Positions 33,619-41,817 of a stretch of DNA of 64,000 nt are shown piece by piece. This DNA comes from Citreicoccus inhibens (GTDB taxonomy: Bacteria; Myxococcota; Myxococcia; Myxococcales; Myxococcaceae). The position numbers were made by a program, and so were the translations under genes. The notes below the pieces were generated by a model. It was given only the letters and a program-made list of their open reading frames with translations. It did not search any database and was not told the origin of the DNA. Within the stretch, counting starts at the first letter, position 1. The number at the start of each line of letters is the position of its first letter. Where the stretch lies: NCBI RefSeq assembly GCF_019039035.1, contig NZ_JAHNZT010000010.1:1-64000 (forward strand). Direction: 5' to 3'.

Positions 33619-35490
33619 CTAGTCGTTGGACTTGCCGCCCTCGTACAGGGCGTCGATGGTCGTCTTGTACTTCTGGCTGCACACCTTGCGCTTCACCTTC
33701 AGCGTCGGCGTCAGCTCACCGGACTCCTGCGTGAAGTCCGCCTCCATGACGGCGATCTTCTTGATGGTGGCGTACGGAGGCGAGTCCGCGTTCACCTTCT
33801 TGATGATCTCCTCGACCGCGACCTTGATCTCCGGGCGCCGCGCGTTCTCTGCGTAGGAGCCCACAGGCAGGCCCTTGTCCTGGAGCAACTTGCGCGCCGG
33901 CTCCTCGGCCACGGTGATGAGGGACACGAGGAACGGCCGCTTGTCGCCGTACACCATGGCCTGGCTGATGAGCGGGAACGTCTTGAGGGTGTTCTCGATG
34001 TTCTGCGGCGCCACGTTCTTGCCGCCCGCCGTGACGATGATGTCCTTCTTGCGGTCGGTGATGCGCAGGTAGTTGTCCGCGTCCAGCTCACCGATGTCGC
34101 CCGTGTGGTACCAGCCGTCCGGCTCCAGCGCCTCGGCGGTGGCCTGCGGGTTCTTGTAGTAGCCCTTCATGACGCAGGGGCCGCGCACCAGGATCTCGCC
34201 GTCCGGAGCGATCTTCACCTCGGTCCCCGGGATGGGAGGACCGACCGTGCCGATCTTCACCTTCTCCGCGCGGTTCGCGTTGCACGGCGCGGCCGTCTCC
34301 GTCAGGCCGTAGCCCTCCAGCACCTTGAAGCCGAGCAGATCGAAGAAGTAGGCGATCTTGTTCGACAGCGGCGCGCCGCCGGAGATGAACACGCGCATGT
34401 TGCCGCCCAGCTTCTCGTCCAGGGTGGCGCGCACCTTGGAGAACACCAGCCGCTTGGCGAGCGTGAAGCGCAGCGAGTTGTACTCCCGCCCCTGCATGCG
34501 CGCGTCGGCGTACTCATCGAAGAGGCTGAAGGCCCAGCGGGCCAGCCGGCCCTTCATGCCCGGCGCCGCAGCGGCGTTGGCCACCACGTTGTTGTAGACC
34601 TTCTCGAAGACGCGCGGCACGGACGGCAGCACCGTGGGCCGCGTCTCCACCAGGTTGGACAGCAGCTTGTCCACCGACTCCGCGATGATGAGCCGGTAGC
34701 CCATGCTCAACCACGCGGCCTTCGCCACCTGCGCGAACACGTGCGCCAGCGGGAGGAAGAGCATCACCGAGTCACCCGGCACCATCAGGCCCATCGACTG
34801 GGTGGCCTGCGCCTGGTACGCCCAGGTGCCGTGGGTGAGGATGACGCCCTTGGGGTCTCCCGTCGTGCCCGAGGTGTAGATGATGCAGTTGGTATCGTCC
34901 GCGCCGACCTGGGCCACGCGCTCATCGAAGGCGCCGGGATGGGCCTCGTGCTCGGCCTGCCCCTGCTTCATCAGGTCCGCGAGCGGCACCTCCACGCCGC
35001 CGGCCGCCACCTGACCGTCCTGCACGACGATCCGGCGGAGCGTGGGACACTCGGACAGGCGCTGGCGGATGCGGGTCAAGCGCCCGACCTGCTTCGCGTC
35101 CTTCTCGTCCGAGTCGACGAAGAGAAGCACCGTCTCCGAGTGGTTGATGATGTAGCGACACTCGTCCGGCGTGTTGGACGAATAGATGGGGACGGTGATG
35201 GCCTGCGCCGCGCTGATGGCCAGGTCCCAGACAATCCACTTGAGACTGGTGTTGGCGAAGATGGCCACGCGATCGCCCGGCTTGATGCCCTGGGCGATGA
35301 GACCCGCCGACACGACCTTCACTTCGTCCAACACCTGCCCGAACGTCACATCCTGCCAACGCCCATCCACCTTGTGGGTGAGCCCCGCCTTGGAGGCATT
35401 CTGGGCGCGCTGAACGAGCAGTTGAACGAGGTTCTGCTCCTGCGACCCGGAAGCGGCAGTCACCGCTGCGACCTGACTCTCTGCCCTCAC
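33619..35490 (-). CDS. long-chain fatty-acid-CoA ligase (AMP-binding, FadD15/FAA-like)
   Basis: Activates long-chain fatty acids through acyl-AMP to acyl-CoA. 623 residues. Motifs: IIYTSGTTGDPKGV near 205 (P-loop), FLPLAHVFAQ, GYGLTETAAP, GWYHTGDIGELDADNYLRITDRKKDIIV and AGGKNVAPQNIENTLK near the C-terminus, and a terminal LTPTLKVKRKV with the catalytic Lys, as in the eukaryote-like long-chain (FAA/FadD15) group rather than E. coli FadD. GTG at 35490 overlaps the preceding stop by four bases (GTGA) behind GGAGGAG. It is therefore in an operon with the TPR-like exported protein. Confidence 0.92.
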   Translation of the reverse strand: MRAESQVAAVTAASGSQEQNLVQLLVQRAQNASKAGLTHKVDGRWQDVTFGQVLDEVKVVSAGLIAQGIKPGDRVAIFANTSLKWIVWDLAISAAQAITVPIYSSNTPDECRYIINHSETVLLFVDSDEKDAKQVGRLTRIRQRLSECPTLRRIVVQDGQVAAGGVEVPLADLMKQGQAEHEAHPGAFDERVAQVGADDTNCIIYTSGTTGDPKGVILTHGTWAYQAQATQSMGLMVPGDSVMLFLPLAHVFAQVAKAAWLSMGYRLIIAESVDKLLSNLVETRPTVLPSVPRVFEKVYNNVVANAAAAPGMKGRLARWAFSLFDEYADARMQGREYNSLRFTLAKRLVFSKVRATLDEKLGGNMRVFISGGAPLSNKIAYFFDLLGFKVLEGYGLTETAAPCNANRAEKVKIGTVGPPIPGTEVKIAPDGEILVRGPCVMKGYYKNPQATAEALEPDGWYHTGDIGELDADNYLRITDRKKDIIVTAGGKNVAPQNIENTLKTFPLISQAMVYGDKRPFLVSLITVAEEPARKLLQDKGLPVGSYAENARRPEIKVAVEEIIKKVNADSPPYATIKKIAVMEADFTQESGELTPTLKVKRKVCSQKYKTTIDALYEGGKSND

Positions 35491-36227
35491 TTGAGCTCCT
35501 CCTCGATGTCGGCCTCGACCTTCTTGGCCCATTCCTGGATGCGCTGGCCCTCGGGAGGGTCGAACGCGGTACTGCCCTGCTTCACCTTCTGGATCGCCTC
35601 GCGCGCCTGCTTGGCCTTGCCGTCCTTCAGCAACGTCTCGGCCAGGTAGTAATTCGCCCGGAGCATCTCCGGAAACTTAGCGATCGCCTTCTCATAGAAC
35701 GCCGCGGACTTCCCCAGGTCTCGCTTGGGCCACGGCAGCTCGTAGTGGTAGCGGCCCTTCGCCAGCCAGGGCGAGCCCCGGGCGAACGTGGGGTCGATGC
35801 GCAGCGCCGCATCCAGCCGCTCGTTGAACTTGCCCTCCAGACCCTCGCCCAGGGCCTTCATGACCCCGACGGCCTGCGAGTACGCGCCAATGCCCGCGGC
35901 GGCGTAGTAGTGCCCCTCCACGCGGTCCGGGGCGAGCTTCAGGGCCCGCTCTCCGAGGTCCCACGTCTGGCGCCCCAGCACGCGCTTGAGCTTCGAGTCC
36001 ATGGCGCCATCAGCCTCCCACTGCCGGATGCGCGCCGTGCGCCACACCAACGCGTAGTCGTTGGGGGCCGCCTCCATTGCCTTCTTGAGCGCGTCCTCCA
36101 GCTCCTTCACCGTCGCGGCGTCACCGCGCTTGGCGTAGAGCGCATCCAGGTTCGCGAGGAGCTCGGAATCCGCGGCCTGTGCCGGCAGCGTCGCGAGCAG
36201 CAAAAGGGCAAGCAATTTCAGGCGCAT
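35487..36227 (-). CDS. exported TPR-like protein
   Basis: A 246-residue exported protein with a signal peptide (MRLKLLALLLLATLPAQA-AD). The mature part is all-helical with TPR-like repeats: ALYAKRGDAATVKELEDALKKAMEAAPNDYALVWR, WDLGERALKLAPDRVEGHYY, KSAAFYEKAIAKFPEMLRANYYLAETLLKDGKAKQAREAI. It probably lies in the periplasm as a scaffold protein. It overlaps the acyl-CoA ligase gene by four bases, suggesting a link to fatty-acid uptake or activation (inference). ATG 36227 lacks a clear ribosome-binding site; GTG at 36245 is an alternative start. Confidence 0.8.
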   Translation of the reverse strand: MRLKLLALLLLATLPAQAADSELLANLDALYAKRGDAATVKELEDALKKAMEAAPNDYALVWRTARIRQWEADGAMDSKLKRVLGRQTWDLGERALKLAPDRVEGHYYAAAGIGAYSQAVGVMKALGEGLEGKFNERLDAALRIDPTFARGSPWLAKGRYHYELPWPKRDLGKSAAFYEKAIAKFPEMLRANYYLAETLLKDGKAKQAREAIQKVKQGSTAFDPPEGQRIQEWAKKVEADIEEELK

Positions 36228-36369
36228 GGACCGTCGTGTTACCACGCACGCTCGCCCACCAGCAACCCAGAGCGTCCCCTGCTTCCCCGCAACGACACGG
36301 GCGGAACCAGCAGGGCCAGCTCCCCTGCCAGTCCCGCCCGGATGGGGGACGCACGACGCCCTGGGGGCC

Positions 36370-37110
36370 TCAGGCGGCGTCCGCCGTCGCCGTGTGCTCC
36401 TCGTTCTCGTTGAACGCGGAGAGGTAGCGCTCCAGGAAGTTCTTCGTCTTCAGCTCGACCTGGCGCACGCGCTCGCGCGACACACCCCAACGCTGTCCCA
36501 GCTCTTCCAGCGTGAGCGGCTTGTCCTGAGTAAGCCGCTCCGTGAGGATGTCCCAGCCCAGGTCGCCGATGCGCTTGCGGACCTTGGCGAGGGCCTCCTG
36601 GATCTCCGTGTCCTGCTCGCGCGACAGATACGTGTCCTGGGGCGAGGGGCCGTTGTCCTCGATGCGATCTAGGAAGGTCGTCTCGCCTTCCTCGTCGATG
36701 GTGGCGTCCAGCGAGAAGTCCACCATGCTGCCTCGCTCCGCCTCGCCACCGCGCACCTGGCTGCGGTTGTCCTTCAAGTAGCGGGTGATGTAGGCCCGAA
36801 TCCACCACACCGCGTACGTGGCAAAACGCACATTCTTTTTGGGATCGAAATGCTCGATCGCCTTCATCAGGCCCACGTTGCCTTCCTGGATGAGGTCATC
36901 CAGGCGTGCACCGCGGTTTGCGAACTTCTTGGCGACCGCGACCACGAACGCCAGGTTGGAACTGGCGAGCGTCTGCCGAGCGCTCTCGTCACCCTTTCGC
37001 GCCAGCCGCGCCAGCTCGTACTCCTGCTCGCGCGTCAGTTGCTGGTGCCCCCCCAGGTGACGCAGGTATTGCGACAGTCCCTCTGCCGCATACTTCGTCG
37101 AGTTGGCCAT
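36370..37110 (-). CDS. RpoH-like sigma-70 family RNA polymerase sigma factor
   Basis: A 246-residue group 3 sigma factor. Region 1.2/2.1 begins GLSQYLRHLGGHQQLTREQEYELARLARKGDESARQ; region 2.2 LDDLIQEGNVGLMKAIEHFDP; the -10 recognition region 2.3/2.4 FATYAVWWIRAYITRYLKDN; region 4.2 LTLEELGQRWGVSRERVRQVELKTKNFLERYL. The RpoH box (QRKLFFNLR) of E. coli is not present, so heat-shock control is not assured. It resembles the SigB/SigC developmental sigma factors of Myxococcus, but I cannot say which. ATG 37110 follows GGAGGACGGGAAATC. It stands alone, with a 226-base upstream region. Confidence 0.9.
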   Translation of the reverse strand: MANSTKYAAEGLSQYLRHLGGHQQLTREQEYELARLARKGDESARQTLASSNLAFVVAVAKKFANRGARLDDLIQEGNVGLMKAIEHFDPKKNVRFATYAVWWIRAYITRYLKDNRSQVRGGEAERGSMVDFSLDATIDEEGETTFLDRIEDNGPSPQDTYLSREQDTEIQEALAKVRKRIGDLGWDILTERLTQDKPLTLEELGQRWGVSRERVRQVELKTKNFLERYLSAFNENEEHTATADAA

Positions 37111-37336
37111 GATTTCCCGTCCTCCGTTCAAATGCAGCCGGAAGCGCTCGTCCCCCGTCGAAACGCGTCCGCATGCATCTAGGACGCGCAACGACGGAAA
37201 GGGTTTCTCATTCCTGCCACGGGGACATTCCACGCCCTTAAGCGTGTCAAAAGCCCATCACGCGCATCGCCTTCTCAGGACTTGGAACGTGAGAAGCGCG
37301 ACGCACACACGTGGTTCGAGCGATTCGGCCCACGGA

Positions 37337-38764
37337 CTAGGAACGCTTGGGCGCGGGGAACATTTTCTCCGGGTTGAGCAGACCTGATGGGTCAAAGAAG
37401 GCCTTGAGCCGTCGCTGGAGATCCAGCAACGCCGCGGACTGCTCCAGCGCCAGATATTCCCGCTTGGCGTGGCCTACACCGTGCTCGCCGGTGATCGTTC
37501 CACCCAGCTCCACCGTCATCAACAACATGCGGCGCAAAGCTTCTTCCACCAACGGACGCTGCGCGGGTCCGTCGTAGAGGATGTTGGCGTGGAGGTTGCC
37601 GTCCCCCGCGTGGCCGTACGTGGCGACAGTGAGGCCCAGCTCGGCGCCCATGGCCTTCAGGCGCTCGATGATCTCAGGGATTCTCGAACGTGGGACGACG
37701 ATGTCCTCGGAGATTTTCGCGGGCTTGAGCGCCCGAAGGGCGGGAGAGATGACCCGGCGCGCGGCCCACAGCTTCTCTCGCTGCGAGTCGTCCTGGGCCA
37801 CGAGCGACTGGGTGGCGCCCTGGCGGTCGCAGATTGCCCCCAATTGGGACAACTCGGCGAGGACGCCCTCCTGCGCGTTGCCGTCCACCTCGACGATGAG
37901 CGCGGCGCCCGCGCCCGGAGGAAACGCGAAGCTCCCACGGTGGACGATGGCCGCGATGGCCACGTCGTCGATGAGTTCCAGGCAGCGAGGCAGGATGCCG
38001 GCGGCCAGCACCGCGGACACGGCGCGCGCGGCGCTCAGCACCGAGGGGAAGACGATGAGCGCCGTCATCACCCGCCGAGGCAACGGGATGAGCTGGAGGA
38101 TGATCTCCGTGGCGACGCCGAGCGTTCCCTCCGACCCCACGAAGAGGCCCACGAGGTCATACCCCGCCACGCCCTTGATGGTGCGGCGCCCGACCTGGAG
38201 GATCTCCCCCTCCGGCGTGACCCAGGTGAGCCCGATGACGTAGTCCCGCGTGACGCCGTACTTGAGCGCCCGCGGGCCGCCCGCGTTCTCCGCGACGTTG
38301 CCCCCGAGCGTGCAGAACTCCCACGAGTTGGGATCGGGTGGATAGAAGAGGCCTCGCTCCTCCACCGCGCGCATCAGGTCCCCGGTGATGACGCCCGGCT
38401 CGACCACCGCGGTCAGGTCCTCCACGGAGATGGCGAGGATGCGATTCATCCGCTCCAGGCTGACCACGAGCCCGCCTCGCAGGGGCAGCGAACCGCCGCT
38501 CTTGCCACTGCGCGCGCCGCACGGGGTGAAGGGCACACCGTGAACCTGGCATCGCTTGAACACGGCGGAGACCTGCGCGGTGTCGTCCGGAAAGACGACG
38601 GCGTCCGGGAGGAACTCTCCGCTGTCCGACTCGTCACGGCCATAGGCCGCGAGCGTCTCCGCGTCCTGGCGCACCTGCCCCGGCGTGAGCACCCGAGCGA
38701 GGTCGGCGAGGAGCCTTGCCACCCGCTCGGGCTCCACGCGGGTAAAGTGCGCTTGCTCCGTCAT
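37337..38764 (-). CDS. FAD-linked oxidase, GlcD type
   Basis: A 475-residue flavoprotein. FAD domain: PCGARSGKSGGSLPLRGG (pyrophosphate loop with Lys-Ser instead of the usual small residues) and WEFCTLGGNVAENAGGPRALKYG. C-terminal domain: TVATYGHAGDGNLHANILYD and LGGTITGEHGVGHAKREYL; it ends FFDPSGLLNPEKMFP. The substrate is likely a 2-hydroxy acid. Its ATG overlaps the TGA of the FolE-like gene by four bases, so it is the third gene of an operon with a Rieske protein and the FolE-like protein. It is a paralogue, not a duplicate, of the flavoprotein at 14280-15653. Confidence 0.88.
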   Translation of the reverse strand: MTEQAHFTRVEPERVARLLADLARVLTPGQVRQDAETLAAYGRDESDSGEFLPDAVVFPDDTAQVSAVFKRCQVHGVPFTPCGARSGKSGGSLPLRGGLVVSLERMNRILAISVEDLTAVVEPGVITGDLMRAVEERGLFYPPDPNSWEFCTLGGNVAENAGGPRALKYGVTRDYVIGLTWVTPEGEILQVGRRTIKGVAGYDLVGLFVGSEGTLGVATEIILQLIPLPRRVMTALIVFPSVLSAARAVSAVLAAGILPRCLELIDDVAIAAIVHRGSFAFPPGAGAALIVEVDGNAQEGVLAELSQLGAICDRQGATQSLVAQDDSQREKLWAARRVISPALRALKPAKISEDIVVPRSRIPEIIERLKAMGAELGLTVATYGHAGDGNLHANILYDGPAQRPLVEEALRRMLLMTVELGGTITGEHGVGHAKREYLALEQSAALLDLQRRLKAFFDPSGLLNPEKMFPAPKRS

Positions 38765-39420
38765 CGCCGCGCTCCCAGCCGTGCCCACAGCTCGCGCCGC
38801 AGCGGACCCTCGCGCCGAAGGCGTCCTTCATAGGCTTCCGCGTGTGTGGTGGCGTCCCGCTGATGATCGCCCCGCAAGCGCAAGCAGGACTGCTCCGCCT
38901 CGATGATGCAGGCCGTGGCGGGACTGCCCAGGACCTTGGCCAGCGAGCCCGCCACGTGCCGAGCGAGGTCCTCCTGGAGGATGAGCCGGTGAGCGAAGCA
39001 GTCCACCAGCGCGGAGAGGCGACCGAAGCCAACCACGCGAGAGCCCGGCACATAGGCCACATGCGCGCGACCCGTGAAGGGCAGCAGGTGATGCGGGCAC
39101 ATGGAATGGAAGCGCAGGTCCGTCACCACGACCATCTCGCCGGAGGAGTCCGGCGGCGCGGGGAAGGTCTCGCCCAGGGCGGACTCGGGGGTCTGGAGAT
39201 AGCCGTCCAGGAACTCGTTCACCCAGGCCTCGGCCACGCGCCCCGGGGTGTCCACCAGGTTGGCGTCTTCCAGCGGGAGCCCCGCGGCACGCAGGAACTG
39301 CCCCACCGCCGCGGCCATGGCGGTCGGATCAGGCCTCGCGGCTCCAGCGGGCGCGCGCGACGAGGGGGCGGGACGACGACGGACTCGGGACGAGGGCACG
39401 GGGTGGCGACTCCCTGGCAT
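38761..39420 (-). CDS. folE: divergent GTP cyclohydrolase I (FolE-like), catalytic His replaced
   Basis: A 219-residue T-fold protein. The zinc site is intact: Cys108 and His111 in MCPHHLLPFTG, Cys179 in EQSCLRLRG. Substrate segments RLSALVDCFAHRLILQEDL and RDATTHAEAYEG are recognisable. The residue aligned with E. coli His179 (sequence VHYC) is Gln177 (EQSC; codon CAG). In E. coli His179 mutants stop at the formylated pyrimidine intermediate, so the product here may differ. About 30 Arg/Pro-rich residues precede the domain; a GTG at 39399 behind GGGAG may be the true start. It sits between a Rieske protein and a flavoprotein, overlapping the latter by four bases. Confidence 0.85.
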   Translation of the reverse strand: MPGSRHPVPSSRVRRRPAPSSRAPAGAARPDPTAMAAAVGQFLRAAGLPLEDANLVDTPGRVAEAWVNEFLDGYLQTPESALGETFPAPPDSSGEMVVVTDLRFHSMCPHHLLPFTGRAHVAYVPGSRVVGFGRLSALVDCFAHRLILQEDLARHVAGSLAKVLGSPATACIIEAEQSCLRLRGDHQRDATTHAEAYEGRLRREGPLRRELWARLGARR

Positions 39421-39430
39421 TGGCCAGCGT

Positions 39431-39772
39431 TCAGACGGCGGGGAAGCTACCCGAAGCGTCCACGAGGATCTCGTCGCCTCGCAGCGCCACCTCATAGATG
39501 CGAACACGAACGCCTGGGCGCTCGGGGCAGGTTCCCGTGCGCACGTCGAAGGGCCAGGCGTGCAGCGGGCAGTGGAGCAGGTGCCCGGCGACGTCGCCTT
39601 GAGACAGCGGGCCGCCGCGGTGAGGACAGGTGTCCGCGAGCGCGAACACCTGCTCGCCCACTCGCACCAGCGCGATATTCGTGTCCCCCACGCGCACCAC
39701 CGCGCGGCCTCGCGCATCCAGGTCCGACAGCCGCGCCACTGGAATGAACTGCCCGCCCGCTTGTCCGTTCAT
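39431..39772 (-). CDS. Rieske 2Fe-2S ferredoxin (NirD-like)
   Basis: A 113-residue soluble Rieske protein. The cluster ligands are Cys49 and His51 (CPHRGGPLS) and Cys68 and His71 (CPLHAWPFD), in the NirD / biphenyl-dioxygenase ferredoxin pattern. No signal peptide or membrane helix. It is the first gene of a three-gene operon with the FolE-like protein (10-base gap) and the GlcD-type flavoprotein, so an electron-transfer role with the flavoprotein is possible. Confidence 0.9.
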   Translation of the reverse strand: MNGQAGGQFIPVARLSDLDARGRAVVRVGDTNIALVRVGEQVFALADTCPHRGGPLSQGDVAGHLLHCPLHAWPFDVRTGTCPERPGVRVRIYEVALRGDEILVDASGSFPAV

Positions 39773-39844
39773 GAGGAGTCACGCACCCAACGCACCGCGT
39801 CCCGCCCCATTTCCAGCGCTCGGAGAACCCCACGCCGCTGCTGT

Positions 39845-39904
39845 GGATTCGGCCCTCTGGCGGAATCCCCGCGCCTTGACACCCTTGAACCCCGTCAGTA
39901 GAGC
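39845..39904 (+). promoter_or_regulatory. promoter of the metal-acquisition locus, with flanking inverted repeat
   Basis: TTGACA (39876-39881) and TAGAGC (39899-39904) with a 17-base spacer; the start codon at 39929 is 25 bases further. An inverted repeat GGATTC-N12-GAATCC (39845-39868) lies just upstream of the -35 and could be an operator. It does not match the Zur consensus. Confidence 0.45.
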
Positions 39905-39928
39905 AAGCAAGATCCTTCCCCTGCCCTG

Positions 39929-40357
39929 ATGCCCACGCGCTCCCACAGCCTCGCTCGCATCGTCGCGACGTTGCTCGTCGCGTTCTGGGCTGTCCAGCCG
40001 TTGGGCATGGTGCTGCATGTCCAGGAGCATGCACACCGCTTCTGCCCCGAGCATCAGGCGTTTGAAGAGAGCGCCCGCGGCACGAGCATGGGGATGGCGC
40101 GCCTCGCGGCGAACGCGCCCGCGCTCTCGAGCATCCCCGCCGCGGTGGCGGACTCGACACGTCCCACCCACGAGACGTGCCCCGTTCTCACCGGCGCCCC
40201 CCAGTTGCAGGCCCTGCACGCCGACTCGGGTGTCCGCCCGCAGACATGCTGGACGGTGAGCCCGCCGGCCACTGCTCCGCCGACTCCGTTCACCCCGCTC
40301 GCTGTTCTCGACACCGCCCCGAAGGCCTCGCCGCCCGTGCGCTCGCTGTCCGCGTAG
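39929..40357 (+). CDS. small exported His/Cys protein, first gene of metal locus
   Basis: A 142-residue protein with an N-terminal hydrophobic segment (ARIVATLLVAFWAVQPLG) serving as signal or anchor. Immediately after it comes G26-x-V-L-H30-x5-H36-x2-C39-x-E41-H42, then a second HxxC (H81-ETC84), and a Pro/Ala-rich tail. The same signature with identical spacing occurs in the protein at 47140-47580. The ligands suggest a metal-binding site outside the cytoplasm. It precedes the porin and ZnuABC-like genes and starts the transcription unit. I know no characterised family; no ribosome-binding site is visible. Confidence 0.7.
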   Translation: MPTRSHSLARIVATLLVAFWAVQPLGMVLHVQEHAHRFCPEHQAFEESARGTSMGMARLAANAPALSSIPAAVADSTRPTHETCPVLTGAPQLQALHADSGVRPQTCWTVSPPATAPPTPFTPLAVLDTAPKASPPVRSLSA

Positions 40358-40438
40358 CGTTTCGTTGGCCATTGCAGGTCTTTCGCGTCGACGTCCGCCC
40401 TCGCCAGTTCGCGGGCGTCCGGTTTCGAGGAGCATTCC

Positions 40439-41797
40439 GTGTCATTTCCGTCGCGCCAGGTTCCTGGCGTTCTCCTGGGCATTGCGCTCGCCCTGGGCCT
40501 TTGTGGCTCGGCCGCGCGCGCCCAGCAATCGCAGTCGTCCCCGCCTTCCGACAACTCCCCGCCTCCCGGGTCGAGCACCGAGTCCCCCCCCCTGAGTCCC
40601 GAGGACATGGCGGAGATCGAATCCGCCGTGGGCAAGGACACGTCCGCGAGCAAGCCGCCGGCAAGCTCGGGGGCGTCACCGGCCTCGCCCACCGCGACGG
40701 ATGACTCGGGGGTCACCCCCCTGAAGCTTCCAGCGGCGCTCAGCGGCGGCAACAACCTGTTGGACCTGAGCTTCATCCTCGACATCGCCGCGGCGGGCTT
40801 TTCGTCCAAGGAGCCCTTGCAAGGCGGCGGGCACGACCCCACCTCCAATGGGTTCAACCTCCAGCAACTGGAGCTGTCCATCGGCTCGGTGGTGGATCCG
40901 TACTTCCGCTTCGACAGCAACCTCGTCTTCAGCCAGTTCGGCGTGGAGATTGAAGAGGCGTACGTCACCACCCTGGACCTTCCGGCCAACCTTCAGCTGC
41001 GCGCCGGACAGTTCCTCACCCGCTTCGGCCGCATCAACGCCACGCATCCCCACACGTGGGACTTCGTGGACCAGCCCTTCGTCATCAGCCGCGACTTTGG
41101 AGGCGAGGGCAACCGAGGGCTCGGCGTGGAGGCCTCGTGGCTCACCCCGCTGCCCTGGTACGTCGAGGTCGTTGGCAGCAGCACCGACGCGAAGGGCGAA
41201 GGCACCGCGCGCAGCTTCTTCGGCGCGGCGAACGAGCGGGTGCTCTCGCCCTGGGATCTTCAGTACACGGGAGCCATCAAGCAGTTCTTCCCGCTGAGCG
41301 ATGACCTGTCCCTGCTCTGGGGCCTGTCCACCGCCACGGGACCGAATCCCACCGGGTACCGCAACCACACCAGCATCTACGGGACGGATGTGTACCTGAA
41401 GTTCCGCCCCATCCGCGCCGAGAGCTCCCAGCAGCTCGTGTTCCAGGCGGAGGTCCTCTACCGCCGGCGCCAGGTCCCGGACGACCTGCTCACGGACTGG
41501 GGCGGCTACGCGCAGACCGTGTGGCGGTTCGCCAAGCGGTGGGGTACGGGCGTGCGCTACGAGTTCGGCACGCCCGCGCACAACCGCGCGGGGCTCGTCG
41601 CGGACGACCCGCTCGATCCCGAGTGGACCGCCAATCGCCAGCGCATCTCCGCGCAGGTGACGTACTGGCCCACCGAGTTCTCTCGCCTGCGCTTGCAGGC
41701 CGCCACGGACCGCGTGGGCTGGCGCGACACGCCGGACTACTCGGCCTTTCTCGCGCTCGAAGTCGTGACGGGTGCCCACGGCGCCCATGCCTTCTGA
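40439..41797 (+). CDS. outer-membrane beta-barrel (porin-like) protein of the metal locus
   Basis: A 452-residue exported protein from GTG 40439, preceded by GAGGAG. A signal peptide (LGIALALGLCGSAARAQQ) leads into a Pro/Ser-rich linker (to about 100). A beta-barrel with alternating hydrophobic strands follows: LDLSFILDIAAAGF, QQLELSIGSVVDPYFRFDSNLVF, LQLRAGQFLTRFGRINATHPH, and a final aromatic strand region SAFLALEVVTGAHGAHAF ending in Phe, as barrel proteins do. Such porins often accompany metal ABC importers. It is 20 bases before the binding protein gene. Pore or receptor specificity is unknown. Confidence 0.83.
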   Translation: MSFPSRQVPGVLLGIALALGLCGSAARAQQSQSSPPSDNSPPPGSSTESPPLSPEDMAEIESAVGKDTSASKPPASSGASPASPTATDDSGVTPLKLPAALSGGNNLLDLSFILDIAAAGFSSKEPLQGGGHDPTSNGFNLQQLELSIGSVVDPYFRFDSNLVFSQFGVEIEEAYVTTLDLPANLQLRAGQFLTRFGRINATHPHTWDFVDQPFVISRDFGGEGNRGLGVEASWLTPLPWYVEVVGSSTDAKGEGTARSFFGAANERVLSPWDLQYTGAIKQFFPLSDDLSLLWGLSTATGPNPTGYRNHTSIYGTDVYLKFRPIRAESSQQLVFQAEVLYRRRQVPDDLLTDWGGYAQTVWRFAKRWGTGVRYEFGTPAHNRAGLVADDPLDPEWTANRQRISAQVTYWPTEFSRLRLQAATDRVGWRDTPDYSAFLALEVVTGAHGAHAF

Positions 41798-41817
41798 CCC
41801 ATCCAGGAGCCCCTGAC

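Noticed and set aside
36370-37110. Heat-shock sigma factor RpoH proper
   Set aside because: The RpoH box is absent and I see no heat-shock promoter; only the broader RpoH-like group 3 assignment is supported.
14280-38764. Recent duplication of the two GlcD-type flavoprotein genes
   Set aside because: They share family motifs but differ in the FAD loop, length and neighbours, so they are ancient paralogues.
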